Positions 50,518 to 58,125 of a stretch of DNA of 58,125 bases are shown piece by piece (positions within the stretch are counted from its first letter, which is position 1; each line of letters starts with the position of its first letter). Source of the DNA: Oceanobacillus luteolus (GTDB taxonomy: Bacteria > Bacillota > Bacilli > Bacillales > Amphibacillaceae); contig NZ_JAMBON010000020.1 of the NCBI RefSeq assembly GCF_023715655.1, positions 1 through 58,125 of the forward strand. Reading direction: 5' to 3'. Below the pieces are notes generated by a model. The model was not told the DNA's origin. It made no database searches and was given only the letters and a program-made list of their open reading frames with translations. The translations under genes and the position numbers were made by a program.

Positions 50518-51885
50518 TTACCTTGCTAGTCCCACTTCAAAAGCTTCTTGAATAGTCGACACACCAACCACTTGAATGTCTTTAGGTATTGTCCAGCCTT
50601 CCAAATTATTCTTTGGACAAATAACCCGCTCGAAACCAAGCTTACTCGCTTCTTGCACCCGTTGTTCAATTCGGGATACCCTTCTGATTTCTCCAGTCAG
50701 CCCAACCTCACCAATAAAAATGTCCTTCGATGCCGTCGGCTGATCACGAAAACTGGATGCAATGCTAAGTGCAATGGCTAAATCAATTGCCGGCTCGTCT
50801 AGTTTTACTCCACCTGCAACCTTCAAATAAGCATCTTGGTTCTGGAGCATGAACCCCATTCGTTTTTCCAATACAGCCATTATTAAAGACACGCGGTTTG
50901 AATCGATACCAGTAGCCATTCTCCTCGGATTTCCAAAACTGGATGGTGCAATCAACGCTTGGATTTCAACTAAGATTGGCCTAGTCCCTTCCATGGACGC
51001 AACTACTGTGGAACCGGCTGTTCCTTCTTTCCGCTCTTCCAAAAATATTTCGGAGGCATTTATCACCTCACGCAGTCCTTCCTCACGCATTTCAAAAATA
51101 CCCATTTCATGTGTACTTCCAAAACGGTTTTTAACACTGCGTAAAATCCGATACGTATGATGGCGTTCCCCTTCAAAATATAAAACCGTATCTACCATAT
51201 GCTCTAATAACCTAGGACCAGCAATCGCACCCTCTTTTGTCACATGGCCAACAATGAAAATAGCAATATTATTTGTTTTTGCGATTTTCATCAATTCTCC
51301 GGTACTTTCCCGAACCTGGGAGACACTACCTGGTGCACTGGTGACTTCTTCACGATAAATTGTTTGAATAGAGTCCACGATGATAAGGTCTGGTTCCAGC
51401 TTCTCGATTTGCTGACTAATATCATATAAATTTGTTTCACTGAGGACATAGAGTTCCTCTTCCTGAATACCTAGACGGTCCGCACGGAGTTTCGTCTGCC
51501 TCGTTGATTCCTCTCCCGATATATAGAGGACACGAAGCTTCCTTGCAAGCTGAGCGGATATTTGCAACAGCAAAGTCGACTTCCCGATTCCCGGGTCTCC
51601 TCCAATTAATATAAGTGAACCTGGAACGATTCCCCCACCAAGCACTCGGTTAAATTCCCTCATCTCAGTTGTAATGCGTGGTTCTTTCTGTGATTCAAGA
51701 TGCGTGATCCGTTCTGGTTTACTGATTGTGCGGCTCGTACCACCAGCATGACGGGCACCACGGGCAGATGCTTGAATTTCTTCAACCATCGTATTCCAAT
51801 TACCACAGCCTGGACATTTCCCCATCCACTTCGGTGACTCGTAGCCACAGTCCTGGCATACAAATGTATTCTTTCGCTTTGCCAA
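50518..51885 (-). CDS. radA: DNA repair protein RadA
   Basis: 455 residues. N-terminal zinc finger [18 protein letters not shown], RecA-like ATPase with Walker [11 protein letters not shown] and the RadA-specific [13 protein letters not shown] motif, and a C-terminal Lon-protease-like domain. It helps extend D-loops in recombination. Its own transcription unit lies downstream of the clpC terminator. Confidence 0.96.
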   Translation of the reverse strand: MAKRKNTFVCQDCGYESPKWMGKCPGCGNWNTMVEEIQASARGARHAGGTSRTISKPERITHLESQKEPRITTEMREFNRVLGGGIVPGSLILIGGDPGIGKSTLLLQISAQLARKLRVLYISGEESTRQTKLRADRLGIQEEELYVLSETNLYDISQQIEKLEPDLIIVDSIQTIYREEVTSAPGSVSQVRESTGELMKIAKTNNIAIFIVGHVTKEGAIAGPRLLEHMVDTVLYFEGERHHTYRILRSVKNRFGSTHEMGIFEMREEGLREVINASEIFLEERKEGTAGSTVVASMEGTRPILVEIQALIAPSSFGNPRRMATGIDSNRVSLIMAVLEKRMGFMLQNQDAYLKVAGGVKLDEPAIDLAIALSIASSFRDQPTASKDIFIGEVGLTGEIRRVSRIEQRVQEASKLGFERVICPKNNLEGWTIPKDIQVVGVSTIQEAFEVGLAR

Positions 51886-52000
51886 ACGTATTCGGTCCCT
51901 TCTTTATTGTATACGATTTTAACCTTCTGTAGGTTACACAATAATTTCAATTTAGATACTTTTTTCCTAAATTATGCCACAAAAAACGAAAAATTGCAGG

Positions 52001-52036
52001 AAAAGCTAGAAGAAATAAATCTTCTAGCTTTTGTTG
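52001..52036 (-). terminator. Terminator of the ctsR operon
   Basis: AAAAGCTAGAAG (52001-52012) and CTTCTAGCTTTT (52021-52032) form a perfect 12-bp stem with an 8-base loop and a short T tract, right after the clpC stop. Confidence 0.85.
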
Positions 52037-52037
52037 A

Positions 52038-54467
52038 TTACTTTAAGATGATAAATTCACCTTTATTATTTAAACCAATCTTTACTTGTTGTCCTTTTTC
52101 AATCGTTCCTTTTAATAACTCTTCAGAAAGCAGATTTTCAATATTTTGCTGAATGGAACGGCGTAATGGTCTCGCTCCATACTCTGGGTCAAAGCCTTCA
52201 TTAGCAATTTTATCGACTGCTTTATCTGTCATCGTGAGCTCAATTTCTTGATCTGCCAATCTCTCCTTCAATTCCTTAAGCATGAGTACCACGATATCCT
52301 TCATATGCTTCTTCTCCAAGGAATGGAATACGATTGTCTCATCAATCCGGTTTAAGAATTCTGGGCGGAACGCTTTTTTCAACTCATCCATTACTTTTGA
52401 TTTCATATCGGAATGCTGTTGGTTTTCATCAGCTACGTTGAAACCAACAAATTTATTTCTGCGCAATTCACTCGCGCCAACATTCGAAGTCATTATAATA
52501 ATTGTGTTTCGGAAATCGACCGTTCTGCCTTTAGAGTCGGTTAAACGTCCATCTTCCAAAACTTGCAGTAAAATATTGAATACTTCTGGATGGGCCTTCT
52601 CCACTTCATCAAGCAGAACTACCGAATATGGCTTTCTCCGTACTTTCTCCGTCAATTGGCCACCTTCATCATACCCGACATAACCTGGAGGTGAGCCGAC
52701 TAATCGTGCAGTAGAGTGCCTTTCCATATACTCGGACATGTCCACACGTATCATGGCATCTTCATCAGCGAACATAACCTCGGCAAGCGCCCTTGCCAGT
52801 TCTGTTTTACCTACACCTGTAGGGCCTAGGAAAATGAATGACCCGATCGGACGTTTAGGATCTTTCAAGCCAGAGCGGGCACGACGGATTGCAGTAGAAA
52901 TGGCTTTAACTGCCTCTTCCTGTCCAATCACCCGTTCATGGAGGATTTCTTCCATGTTCAAGAGACGATTAGTTTCGTCTTTCGTCAATTTCGAGACAGG
53001 TACACCAGTCCAGATGGAAACGACACTCGCGATGTCCTCAACTGTTACCTCAGAGTCCATTTGGCCTTGTTTTTGTTTCCATTCATTTTTGGTTTTCTCC
53101 AATTCTTCACGATAACGCTGCTCGGTGTCTCGTAAAGATGCTGCTTTCTCAAATTCTTGACTCTGTACAGCCGCATCCTTCTCTTTTCTTACTTCCTCAA
53201 GTTTTTGTTCCAACTCTTTTAAGTTCGGTGGAATCGTGTAAGAGCGGAGACGCACTTTAGAACCTGCTTCGTCGATCAAATCAATTGCTTTATCTGGTAA
53301 GAAACGATCGGTAATATAACGGTCAGACAAAGTAACTGCGGCATCGATTGCCTCATCTGTAATGGTCACTCGGTGATGTGCTTCATAACGGTCACGAAGG
53401 CCTTCCAGGATCTGAACTGTTTCTTCTACCGTCGGCTCATCTACTTGAATCGGTTGGAAGCGGCGTTCTAGGGCAGCATCCTTTTCAATGTACTTCCGAT
53501 ACTCGTCAATTGTAGTAGCTCCAATACACTGAAGCTCTCCCCGAGCAAGTGAAGGTTTTAGAATATTGGATGCGTCAATGGCACCTTCTGCTCCACCAGC
53601 ACCAATCAATGTATGCAATTCATCAATGAAAAGGATGATATTCCCCGCCTGACGAATTTCCTCCATCACTTTCTTTAACCGATCCTCAAATTCACCACGA
53701 TATTTTGTACCGGCAACTACTGTTCCCATGTCAAGTGTCATCACACGTTTATCCCTTAACGTTTCTGGAACTTCATTATCAACAATCTGCTGGGCCAACC
53801 CTTCAGCTACTGCCGTCTTACCGACCCCAGGTTCACCGATCAATACAGGGTTATTCTTTGTCCGGCGGCTTAATACTTGGATCACACGCTCAATTTCCTT
53901 TGCACGCCCGATAACAGGATCTATCTTCCCTTCTTTTGCACTGACGGTTAGATCTCTGGCTAACGAATCCAACGTCGGCGTACTCGCGTTTGATTGCTGC
54001 CCTGTACGCCCTCTTCTCCCTGCTTGCGACTCATTACTCCCAAGAAGTTTTAAAACTTGCTGACGGGCTTTATTTAGGCTTATTCCGAGGTTATTGAGAA
54101 CTCTGGCTGCTACTCCTTCACCTTCACGGATGAGTCCGAGTAAAATATGTTCTGTTCCAACATAAGAGTGACCAAGTTTCCTCGCTTCATCTTGAGATAA
54201 CTCTACTACCTTTTTCGCACGAGGAGTGTAGTGAATGGATTGCATCGGTTGTTTGCCGACTCCAATCAATTTCTCTACTTCTTCTTGGATTTTCTCCACC
54301 TGTACACCTAATGATTGTAATGCTTTAGCTGCAATGCCTTCTCCTTCGCGGACTAGGCCTAACAAGATATGTTCTGTTCCAATATTATTATGACCGAGAC
54401 GTACCGCCTCTTCTTGTGATAGCGCAAGCACTTTTTGCGCTCTTTCTGTAAATCGCCCAAACATCAT
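52038..54467 (-). CDS. clpC: ATP-dependent Clp protease ATPase subunit ClpC
   Basis: 809 residues. Two N-terminal Clp repeats (to about 145), AAA module 1 with [13 protein letters not shown], a coiled-coil middle domain that includes a UVR motif and binds adaptors, and AAA module 2 with [14 protein letters not shown]. An LGF-type loop for ClpP docking (FVGFNV region nearby) is expected. It degrades arginine-phosphorylated proteins delivered through McsB. Confidence 0.97.
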   Translation of the reverse strand: MMFGRFTERAQKVLALSQEEAVRLGHNNIGTEHILLGLVREGEGIAAKALQSLGVQVEKIQEEVEKLIGVGKQPMQSIHYTPRAKKVVELSQDEARKLGHSYVGTEHILLGLIREGEGVAARVLNNLGISLNKARQQVLKLLGSNESQAGRRGRTGQQSNASTPTLDSLARDLTVSAKEGKIDPVIGRAKEIERVIQVLSRRTKNNPVLIGEPGVGKTAVAEGLAQQIVDNEVPETLRDKRVMTLDMGTVVAGTKYRGEFEDRLKKVMEEIRQAGNIILFIDELHTLIGAGGAEGAIDASNILKPSLARGELQCIGATTIDEYRKYIEKDAALERRFQPIQVDEPTVEETVQILEGLRDRYEAHHRVTITDEAIDAAVTLSDRYITDRFLPDKAIDLIDEAGSKVRLRSYTIPPNLKELEQKLEEVRKEKDAAVQSQEFEKAASLRDTEQRYREELEKTKNEWKQKQGQMDSEVTVEDIASVVSIWTGVPVSKLTKDETNRLLNMEEILHERVIGQEEAVKAISTAIRRARSGLKDPKRPIGSFIFLGPTGVGKTELARALAEVMFADEDAMIRVDMSEYMERHSTARLVGSPPGYVGYDEGGQLTEKVRRKPYSVVLLDEVEKAHPEVFNILLQVLEDGRLTDSKGRTVDFRNTIIIMTSNVGASELRRNKFVGFNVADENQQHSDMKSKVMDELKKAFRPEFLNRIDETIVFHSLEKKHMKDIVVLMLKELKERLADQEIELTMTDKAVDKIANEGFDPEYGARPLRRSIQQNIENLLSEELLKGTIEKGQQVKIGLNNKGEFIILK

Positions 54468-54479
54468 ATGGCGTCCCTC

Positions 54480-55541
54480 CTATTTCTCCATTTCGAGTCG
54501 TTCCCTAATTAATGAAGCACGAAACACATCACGTTCACGTGGTGTTAATCGTCTTTTCGCATAATGTTGTAAGAAGCCTGGTTGAGTTAAAATCATGAGT
54601 TCATTTAAAATATTCTTTGATGTATTCTTAATAATACCTAAGTCTATGCCCAGGCGCACATTAGAAATACATTTCGATGCTTCCTTTGATTCAATGATCC
54701 GTGCATTTTTAAGAATTCCATACGATCTAAAAACACGGTCTTCTAAGCTGACTCCAAGTTGTTCCGTAATATAATTTCTTGCAAGCCTCTCCTGTTCAAT
54801 CAGTTGATTCACTACACTTGCAAGATCAAGGACGATATCCTTTTCTGACTTACCTAAGGTGATTTGGTTGGAAATTTGAAATATATTCCCTAGAGACTCA
54901 CTGCCTTCCCCGTAAATTCCCCGAACTACTAAACCAAGCTGGTTGATTGCAGGAATCATCCGGTTCAATTGTTTTGTAATGACAAGGGCTGGCAAGTGCA
55001 TCATCACAGACGCCCGCATCCCAGTACCGACATTAGTCGGACAACTCGTTAAATAACCAAACTTCTCATCAAAGGCGTAATCGATCCTTTCCTCTATCCA
55101 GTCGTCTAGAGCAAACGCCTCTTCAAGACCATCGGCAAGCTTCATTCCCGGCAAGTAAAGCTGGATGCGAAGGTGATCTTCCTCATTCACCATAATCGAA
55201 ACTTGCTCATTCTCTGATATGAGTACTGCTGCCTCAGGAAACCTGACTAAATTAGGGCTGATCAAATGCTTTTCCACAAGAATCTGCGTTTGAATTTCCG
55301 AAAGGTCTTTTAAATTGATAAAGTGAAAGTTCTTATAATCTTGGAATGACGTTTTATCATACGTCTCTTTCATAAAGTCATGAACTTTTTTTAGTTCAGA
55401 TTCTTTTCCGAGGACCGGATAAGTGACGTTTGCAAAGTTCCGCGCCAAGCGAATACGGCTGCTAAGAACGATATCGTTATCGGCACCTTCTTCACGCATC
55501 CAAGGACTGATTGCTTCGTTTAGAAAATGCTCCATCGTCAT
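54480..55541 (-). CDS. mcsB: Protein arginine kinase McsB
   Basis: 353 residues. Phosphagen-kinase fold with [10 protein letters not shown] near residue 26, the active-site loop [20 protein letters not shown] around 170 and [20 protein letters not shown]. It phosphorylates arginines on CtsR and on misfolded proteins. The start overlaps the mcsA stop by 4 bases, so translation is coupled to its activator McsA. Confidence 0.96.
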   Translation of the reverse strand: MTMEHFLNEAISPWMREEGADNDIVLSSRIRLARNFANVTYPVLGKESELKKVHDFMKETYDKTSFQDYKNFHFINLKDLSEIQTQILVEKHLISPNLVRFPEAAVLISENEQVSIMVNEEDHLRIQLYLPGMKLADGLEEAFALDDWIEERIDYAFDEKFGYLTSCPTNVGTGMRASVMMHLPALVITKQLNRMIPAINQLGLVVRGIYGEGSESLGNIFQISNQITLGKSEKDIVLDLASVVNQLIEQERLARNYITEQLGVSLEDRVFRSYGILKNARIIESKEASKCISNVRLGIDLGIIKNTSKNILNELMILTQPGFLQHYAKRRLTPRERDVFRASLIRERLEMEK

Positions 55542-56101
55542 TCTTCGCTTGCCTCCCTCTTGTCTAGTCCTTCTTTTTCTAATGCTTTTATTTTATCTCT
55601 TAGAACAGCGGCATCCTCAAACGCTTCCTCACTTATTAATTTCTTCAGCTGAGCACGATATTCCTCTAATTGACGTTTCTTTTGAATACTGCCACCTGTT
55701 CTTTTAGGAATTTTCCCTGCATGTTTCGCATTCCCTGCATGGACTCGACGTATGATTGGATCAATTCTTCCAGAGAAAGTTTCATAGCACGTTGCACAGC
55801 CAAACTTTCCCATCTCCTTAAAAGCAGAAAAGGTTAACTGACAACTAGGGCATTGCAATTCTTTTAATTGTTGCGTACTAGCTGTCTGGGCACCTAAGGG
55901 AGCACTATCAAAATTGAACAAGCCGGTCAATAAATCATGAAGGCTGGAACCTTGATTCGGCATTTGCATGTATCCCTTTTCTTGGGCACAGACCTCACAT
56001 AAGTGGAACTCCTTTTTCTCACCGTTAATAATTTGTTTAAAGTGAACGGTAGCTTGTCGTTCTTCACACTCTTGACATCGCACGCTTCTCCCCCTCCTCA
56101 A
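55538..56101 (-). CDS. mcsA: McsA, zinc-binding activator of McsB
   Basis: 187 residues with four Cys pairs in the first 110 residues (CQEC, CEVC, CPSC, CATC) for zinc, and a C-terminal UVR motif ([20 protein letters not shown]) that contacts ClpC or McsB. Needed for McsB kinase activity and a sensor of oxidative stress in B. subtilis. It follows ctsR by 4 bases. Confidence 0.95.
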   Translation of the reverse strand: MRRGRSVRCQECEERQATVHFKQIINGEKKEFHLCEVCAQEKGYMQMPNQGSSLHDLLTGLFNFDSAPLGAQTASTQQLKELQCPSCQLTFSAFKEMGKFGCATCYETFSGRIDPIIRRVHAGNAKHAGKIPKRTGGSIQKKRQLEEYRAQLKKLISEEAFEDAAVLRDKIKALEKEGLDKREASEE

Positions 56102-56105
56102 AGAG

Positions 56106-56570
56106 TCAACTGTAATATTTTAAAGTATTTAGCATTGCTGTTAAAATTCGGGCACGGATTTCATCACGTTCTGGTAATGGAAACGGTAAAGTCGATCGTT
56201 CAATCGCACTAAAAATAAGCTTCTCCTCACGATTCGTAATAATTTCCTCTTCCTTTAACCGTTCCAATACATGTACAGCGGCTTGTTGTGATACGTGAGG
56301 GTTTATCATTTTTATAATTTCTTCGATTAAATCTGCTTTATCTTTATGCTTTACCCTCATTATTCGAATATATCCACCGCCCCCGCGCTTACTTTCCACT
56401 ATATACCCTTTTTCCGTTGTAAATCTCGTATTAATGACATAATTAATCTGTGATGGTACACATTGGAATTGATCGGCAATTTCACTTCGTTTAATTTCAA
56501 TTGCATGATTCCCTGTCGCATGTAACACTTTCTTAAGGTAAGCTTCAATCACATCTGAAATGTTGCTCAT
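56106..56570 (-). CDS. ctsR: Transcriptional repressor CtsR
   Basis: 154 residues. N-terminal winged helix with SNISDVIEAYLKKVLHATGN, FQCVPSQINYVINTRFT and the glycine-rich wing RGGGGYIRI that works as the thermosensor. The C-terminal dimerisation domain follows. First gene of its operon, which it represses through the heptamer boxes upstream. Confidence 0.97.
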   Translation of the reverse strand: MSNISDVIEAYLKKVLHATGNHAIEIKRSEIADQFQCVPSQINYVINTRFTTEKGYIVESKRGGGGYIRIMRVKHKDKADLIEEIIKMINPHVSQQAAVHVLERLKEEEIITNREEKLIFSAIERSTLPFPLPERDEIRARILTAMLNTLKYYS

Positions 56571-56695
56571 TTTTAAAAACTCCCTTCTTCCTACACGTCA
56601 TCCATTTAATGAAATATGCCTGAACAAAAGAGTTTACAAGAACGTCTTGCTCAAGATGTCTGTTCAATCAATTCGCATGCACGTTTGTGATTTCT

Positions 56696-56718
56696 TTTGA
56701 CTTTGACTATCTTTGACT
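56696..56718 (-). promoter_or_regulatory. CtsR operator, three tandem heptamers
   Basis: On the minus strand AGTCAAA (56718-56712), 3 bases, AGTCAAA (56708-56702) matches the CtsR box (RGTCAAANANRGTCAAA). A third GTCAAA follows without spacer (56701-56696). It sits around the transcription start predicted by TATAAT at 56732-56727. Confidence 0.9.
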
Positions 56719-56916
56719 ATAATTTAATTATACGCCAAAAAATCGAAGTTGAAAAGTGTTTACCAATAATACATTCTTGACATTTTTTATGAAAATAAAC
56801 GAATTGGGATAAAAAGATAATAATTGGGCAGGAAAGTTATGCTTTAAAAAGCTGAACCTTTATAAAAGGAGTTGGATAGATGCTTTTACAACCAGACTCA
56901 GCACCTATCCTATATT
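56719..56916. other. Promoter region of ctsR and tail of the mgtC-like gene
   Basis: TATAAT at 56732-56727 with TTTCAA 16 bases upstream forms the ctsR promoter. An imperfect dyad GGATAG-TGCT / AGCA-CTATCC (about 56873-56913) overlaps the end of the mgtC-like transcript and may act as its terminator. No gene is supported, though a 21-codon plus-strand frame with AAAGGAG starts at 56880. Confidence 0.5.
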
Positions 56917-57618
56917 TTACCTCGTTAGTTGACTTATGTTATTGATTCCCTCCACCTTTGATATCTTTTCAAGTAACATAATCAATTCATCGCTTTTAAT
57001 GTTTTTCATCTTAATAAAAATCTTCCGTAGATCTCGCTCCATTTTCTCAACTTCTACCGCTAAGATCTTCACTTCAAAAGTCTCTGTTGCTTCAATCAAT
57101 TGATGAACTTTTATATTCGGTTCCACTACAATCTCGAGCATCGTGTACTTTCTTTGAGACGGCAATAACTTTTCTAAATTATTCAGTACGACTAAGCTTA
57201 GTAGGATGATAAATGTAGCTACTATCGCAGGCCCATACATCCCTGCACCGACTACAAGACCAATTCCCGCCACAGCCCATATAGAAGCTGCCGTAGTTAA
57301 TCCACGAATCGTTCCTCCATAGACGATAATCGTACCAGCACCTAAAAATCCGATTCCACTGATGACATAGGACGGAATTCGAGCCGGATCAAAACGAATA
57401 TTATCATACCTTTCCAAAAAATCGATAAAACCAAATAATGATAACTGCATCATAAGGCACGCACCGACCCCCACTAGTATATGCGTGCGGAAGCCAGCCG
57501 AGTGGTTATTCCACTCACGTTCAAAACCTATAATACCTGACAGTAATAGGGCAACCAATAACCTTGTGACAATTACAAGGAAGTTTTCCCCCATTAAATC
57601 ATATAAAAATATTTCCAT
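56917..57618 (-). CDS. MgtC/SapB-family membrane protein
   Basis: 233 residues. The N-terminal domain has four to five membrane helices with the family motifs GIIGFEREWNNHSAGFRTHI, LVGVGACLMMQ and ISGIGFLGAGTIIVYGGTIR, then GLTTAASIWAVAGIGL. The C-terminal soluble domain (about 160-233) has an ACT-like pattern. MgtC proteins act in magnesium-limited growth and modulate ATP synthase in Salmonella; the role of chromosomal Bacillales members is less clear. Start ATG 57618 follows AGAGGAAG. Unlike B. subtilis, it separates rrn from ctsR. Confidence 0.9.
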   Translation of the reverse strand: MEIFLYDLMGENFLVIVTRLLVALLLSGIIGFEREWNNHSAGFRTHILVGVGACLMMQLSLFGFIDFLERYDNIRFDPARIPSYVISGIGFLGAGTIIVYGGTIRGLTTAASIWAVAGIGLVVGAGMYGPAIVATFIILLSLVVLNNLEKLLPSQRKYTMLEIVVEPNIKVHQLIEATETFEVKILAVEVEKMERDLRKIFIKMKNIKSDELIMLLEKISKVEGINNISQLTR

Positions 57619-57810
57619 TGCTCTTCCTCTTTTCTATCTACATTTTTTTCTAGCCTATACATTTCCCTCATTCACCATCGGTATAAACCTAAAAATAAAA
57701 TCGATAAAGAAAAGTCACATGTACTGAATGTGACTGGAAGAAATATCTAACTTTATAGTTCTATTAATACATATGATTTTCCTTCAATAATTAGACAATA
57801 TGAGGTAAAT

Positions 57811-57843
57811 AAAAAAAACAGATTATCGTATTGATAATCTGTT
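57811..57843 (-). terminator. rrn operon terminator
   Basis: AACAGATTATC and GATAATCTGTT (57843-57833 and 57827-57817) form a perfect 11-bp stem with a 5-base loop, followed by a run of T on the minus strand, 13 bases past the 5S rRNA. Confidence 0.9.
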
Positions 57844-57855
57844 TGTATTTCAATT

Positions 57856-57972
57856 GCCTGGCAACGTCCTACTCTTGCAGAGACAAAGTCTCAACTACCA
57901 TCGGCGCTGGAAAGCTTAACTGCTGTGTTCGGTATGGGAACAGGTGTGACCTTTCCGCCATCATTACCAGAC
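57856..57972 (-). rRNA. rrf: 5S ribosomal RNA
   Basis: The minus strand reads TCTGGTAATGATGGCGGAAA at the 5' end, has the conserved CCCATACCGAACACAGCAGT loop and ends GTAGGACGTTGCCAGGC, with terminal stem pairing. About 117 bases, the normal length. Ends are accurate to a few bases. Confidence 0.95.
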
Positions 57973-58040
57973 ATTTTTAATTGTAGGCTTATACCTTAAA
58001 AACTAAATAAGAGTAATGGAACGACATCAAAATAGAATTT

Positions 58041-58125
58041 AGTTAAGTCCTCGATCGATTAGTATTTGTCAGCTCCACATGTCACCATGCTTCTACCTCA
58101 AACCTATCAACCTCATCGTCTCTGA
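58041..58125 (-). rRNA. rrl: 23S ribosomal RNA, 3' end (partial)
   Basis: The minus strand ends with GTGGAGCTGACAAATACTAA, then TCGATCGAGGACTTAACT, the conserved end of Bacillales 23S rRNA. The rest lies beyond the window. The spacer to 5S is about 70 bases and contains no tRNA. Confidence 0.95.

Noticed and set aside
56880..56945. 21-codon plus-strand frame with a good AAAGGAG site, antisense to the mgtC-like 3' end
   Set aside because: No promoter or conservation evidence. Kept only as a remark because the ribosome binding site is good.

Overview
The window comes from a low-GC Gram-positive chromosome, order Bacillales, probably a Bacillaceae member. The gene order ctsR-mcsA-mcsB-clpC ... 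rpoBC ... S10-spc-alpha ... rplM-rpsI, the zinc-binding S14, L33 and L36 proteins, sigH, CtsR operator boxes, a T-box leader and strong AGGAGG ribosome binding sites all point this way. I cannot name the genus.

Layout, right to left, because almost everything is on the minus strand. At 58125-57856 are the end of a 23S rRNA gene, a 5S rRNA gene and the rrn terminator. Next come an MgtC-type membrane protein (57618-56917), the ctsR-mcsA-mcsB-clpC stress operon, radA and the PIN/TRAM gene yacL, gltX, and a T-box-controlled cysE-cysS-mrnC-rlmB-rae1 group. These are followed by sigH, rpmG-secE-nusG, rplKA, rplJL, rsmC, rpoB-rpoC, the str group (rplGB-rpsL-rpsG-fusA-tuf) and the 28-gene S10-spc-alpha run down to rplQ. 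The ECF transporter genes ecfA1-ecfA2-ecfT with truA, and finally rplM-rpsI, complete the housekeeping part. The genes share transcription direction with the rrn operon, as expected for genes replicated away from a nearby oriC. Good sigma-A promoters, terminators and structured leaders divide the block.

Compared with Bacillus subtilis, four genes are missing from their usual slots: disA (after radA), ispD and ispF (after yacL) and map (after adk). Where map should be followed by a small KOW-protein gene, 13485-13750 still holds a frameshifted remnant of that KOW gene.

The left 5.7 kb is an accessory element inserted against the 3' end of rpsI. It carries a tyrosine integrase and an XRE repressor on the plus strand. 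Divergent from these are an excisionase-like gene and a DUF927-type replication ATPase, followed by an iteron-like AT-rich region and a truncated HNH-like nuclease gene that runs off the left edge. A four-site operator array with exact dyad symmetry sits in the divergent promoter region. The layout resembles a phage-inducible chromosomal island or a small integrative plasmid.

The most striking non-coding feature is a 52-bp tandem repeat (10258-10602, about 6.6 copies) between rplQ and ecfA1. Each unit contains a large dyad with compensatory base changes between copies.
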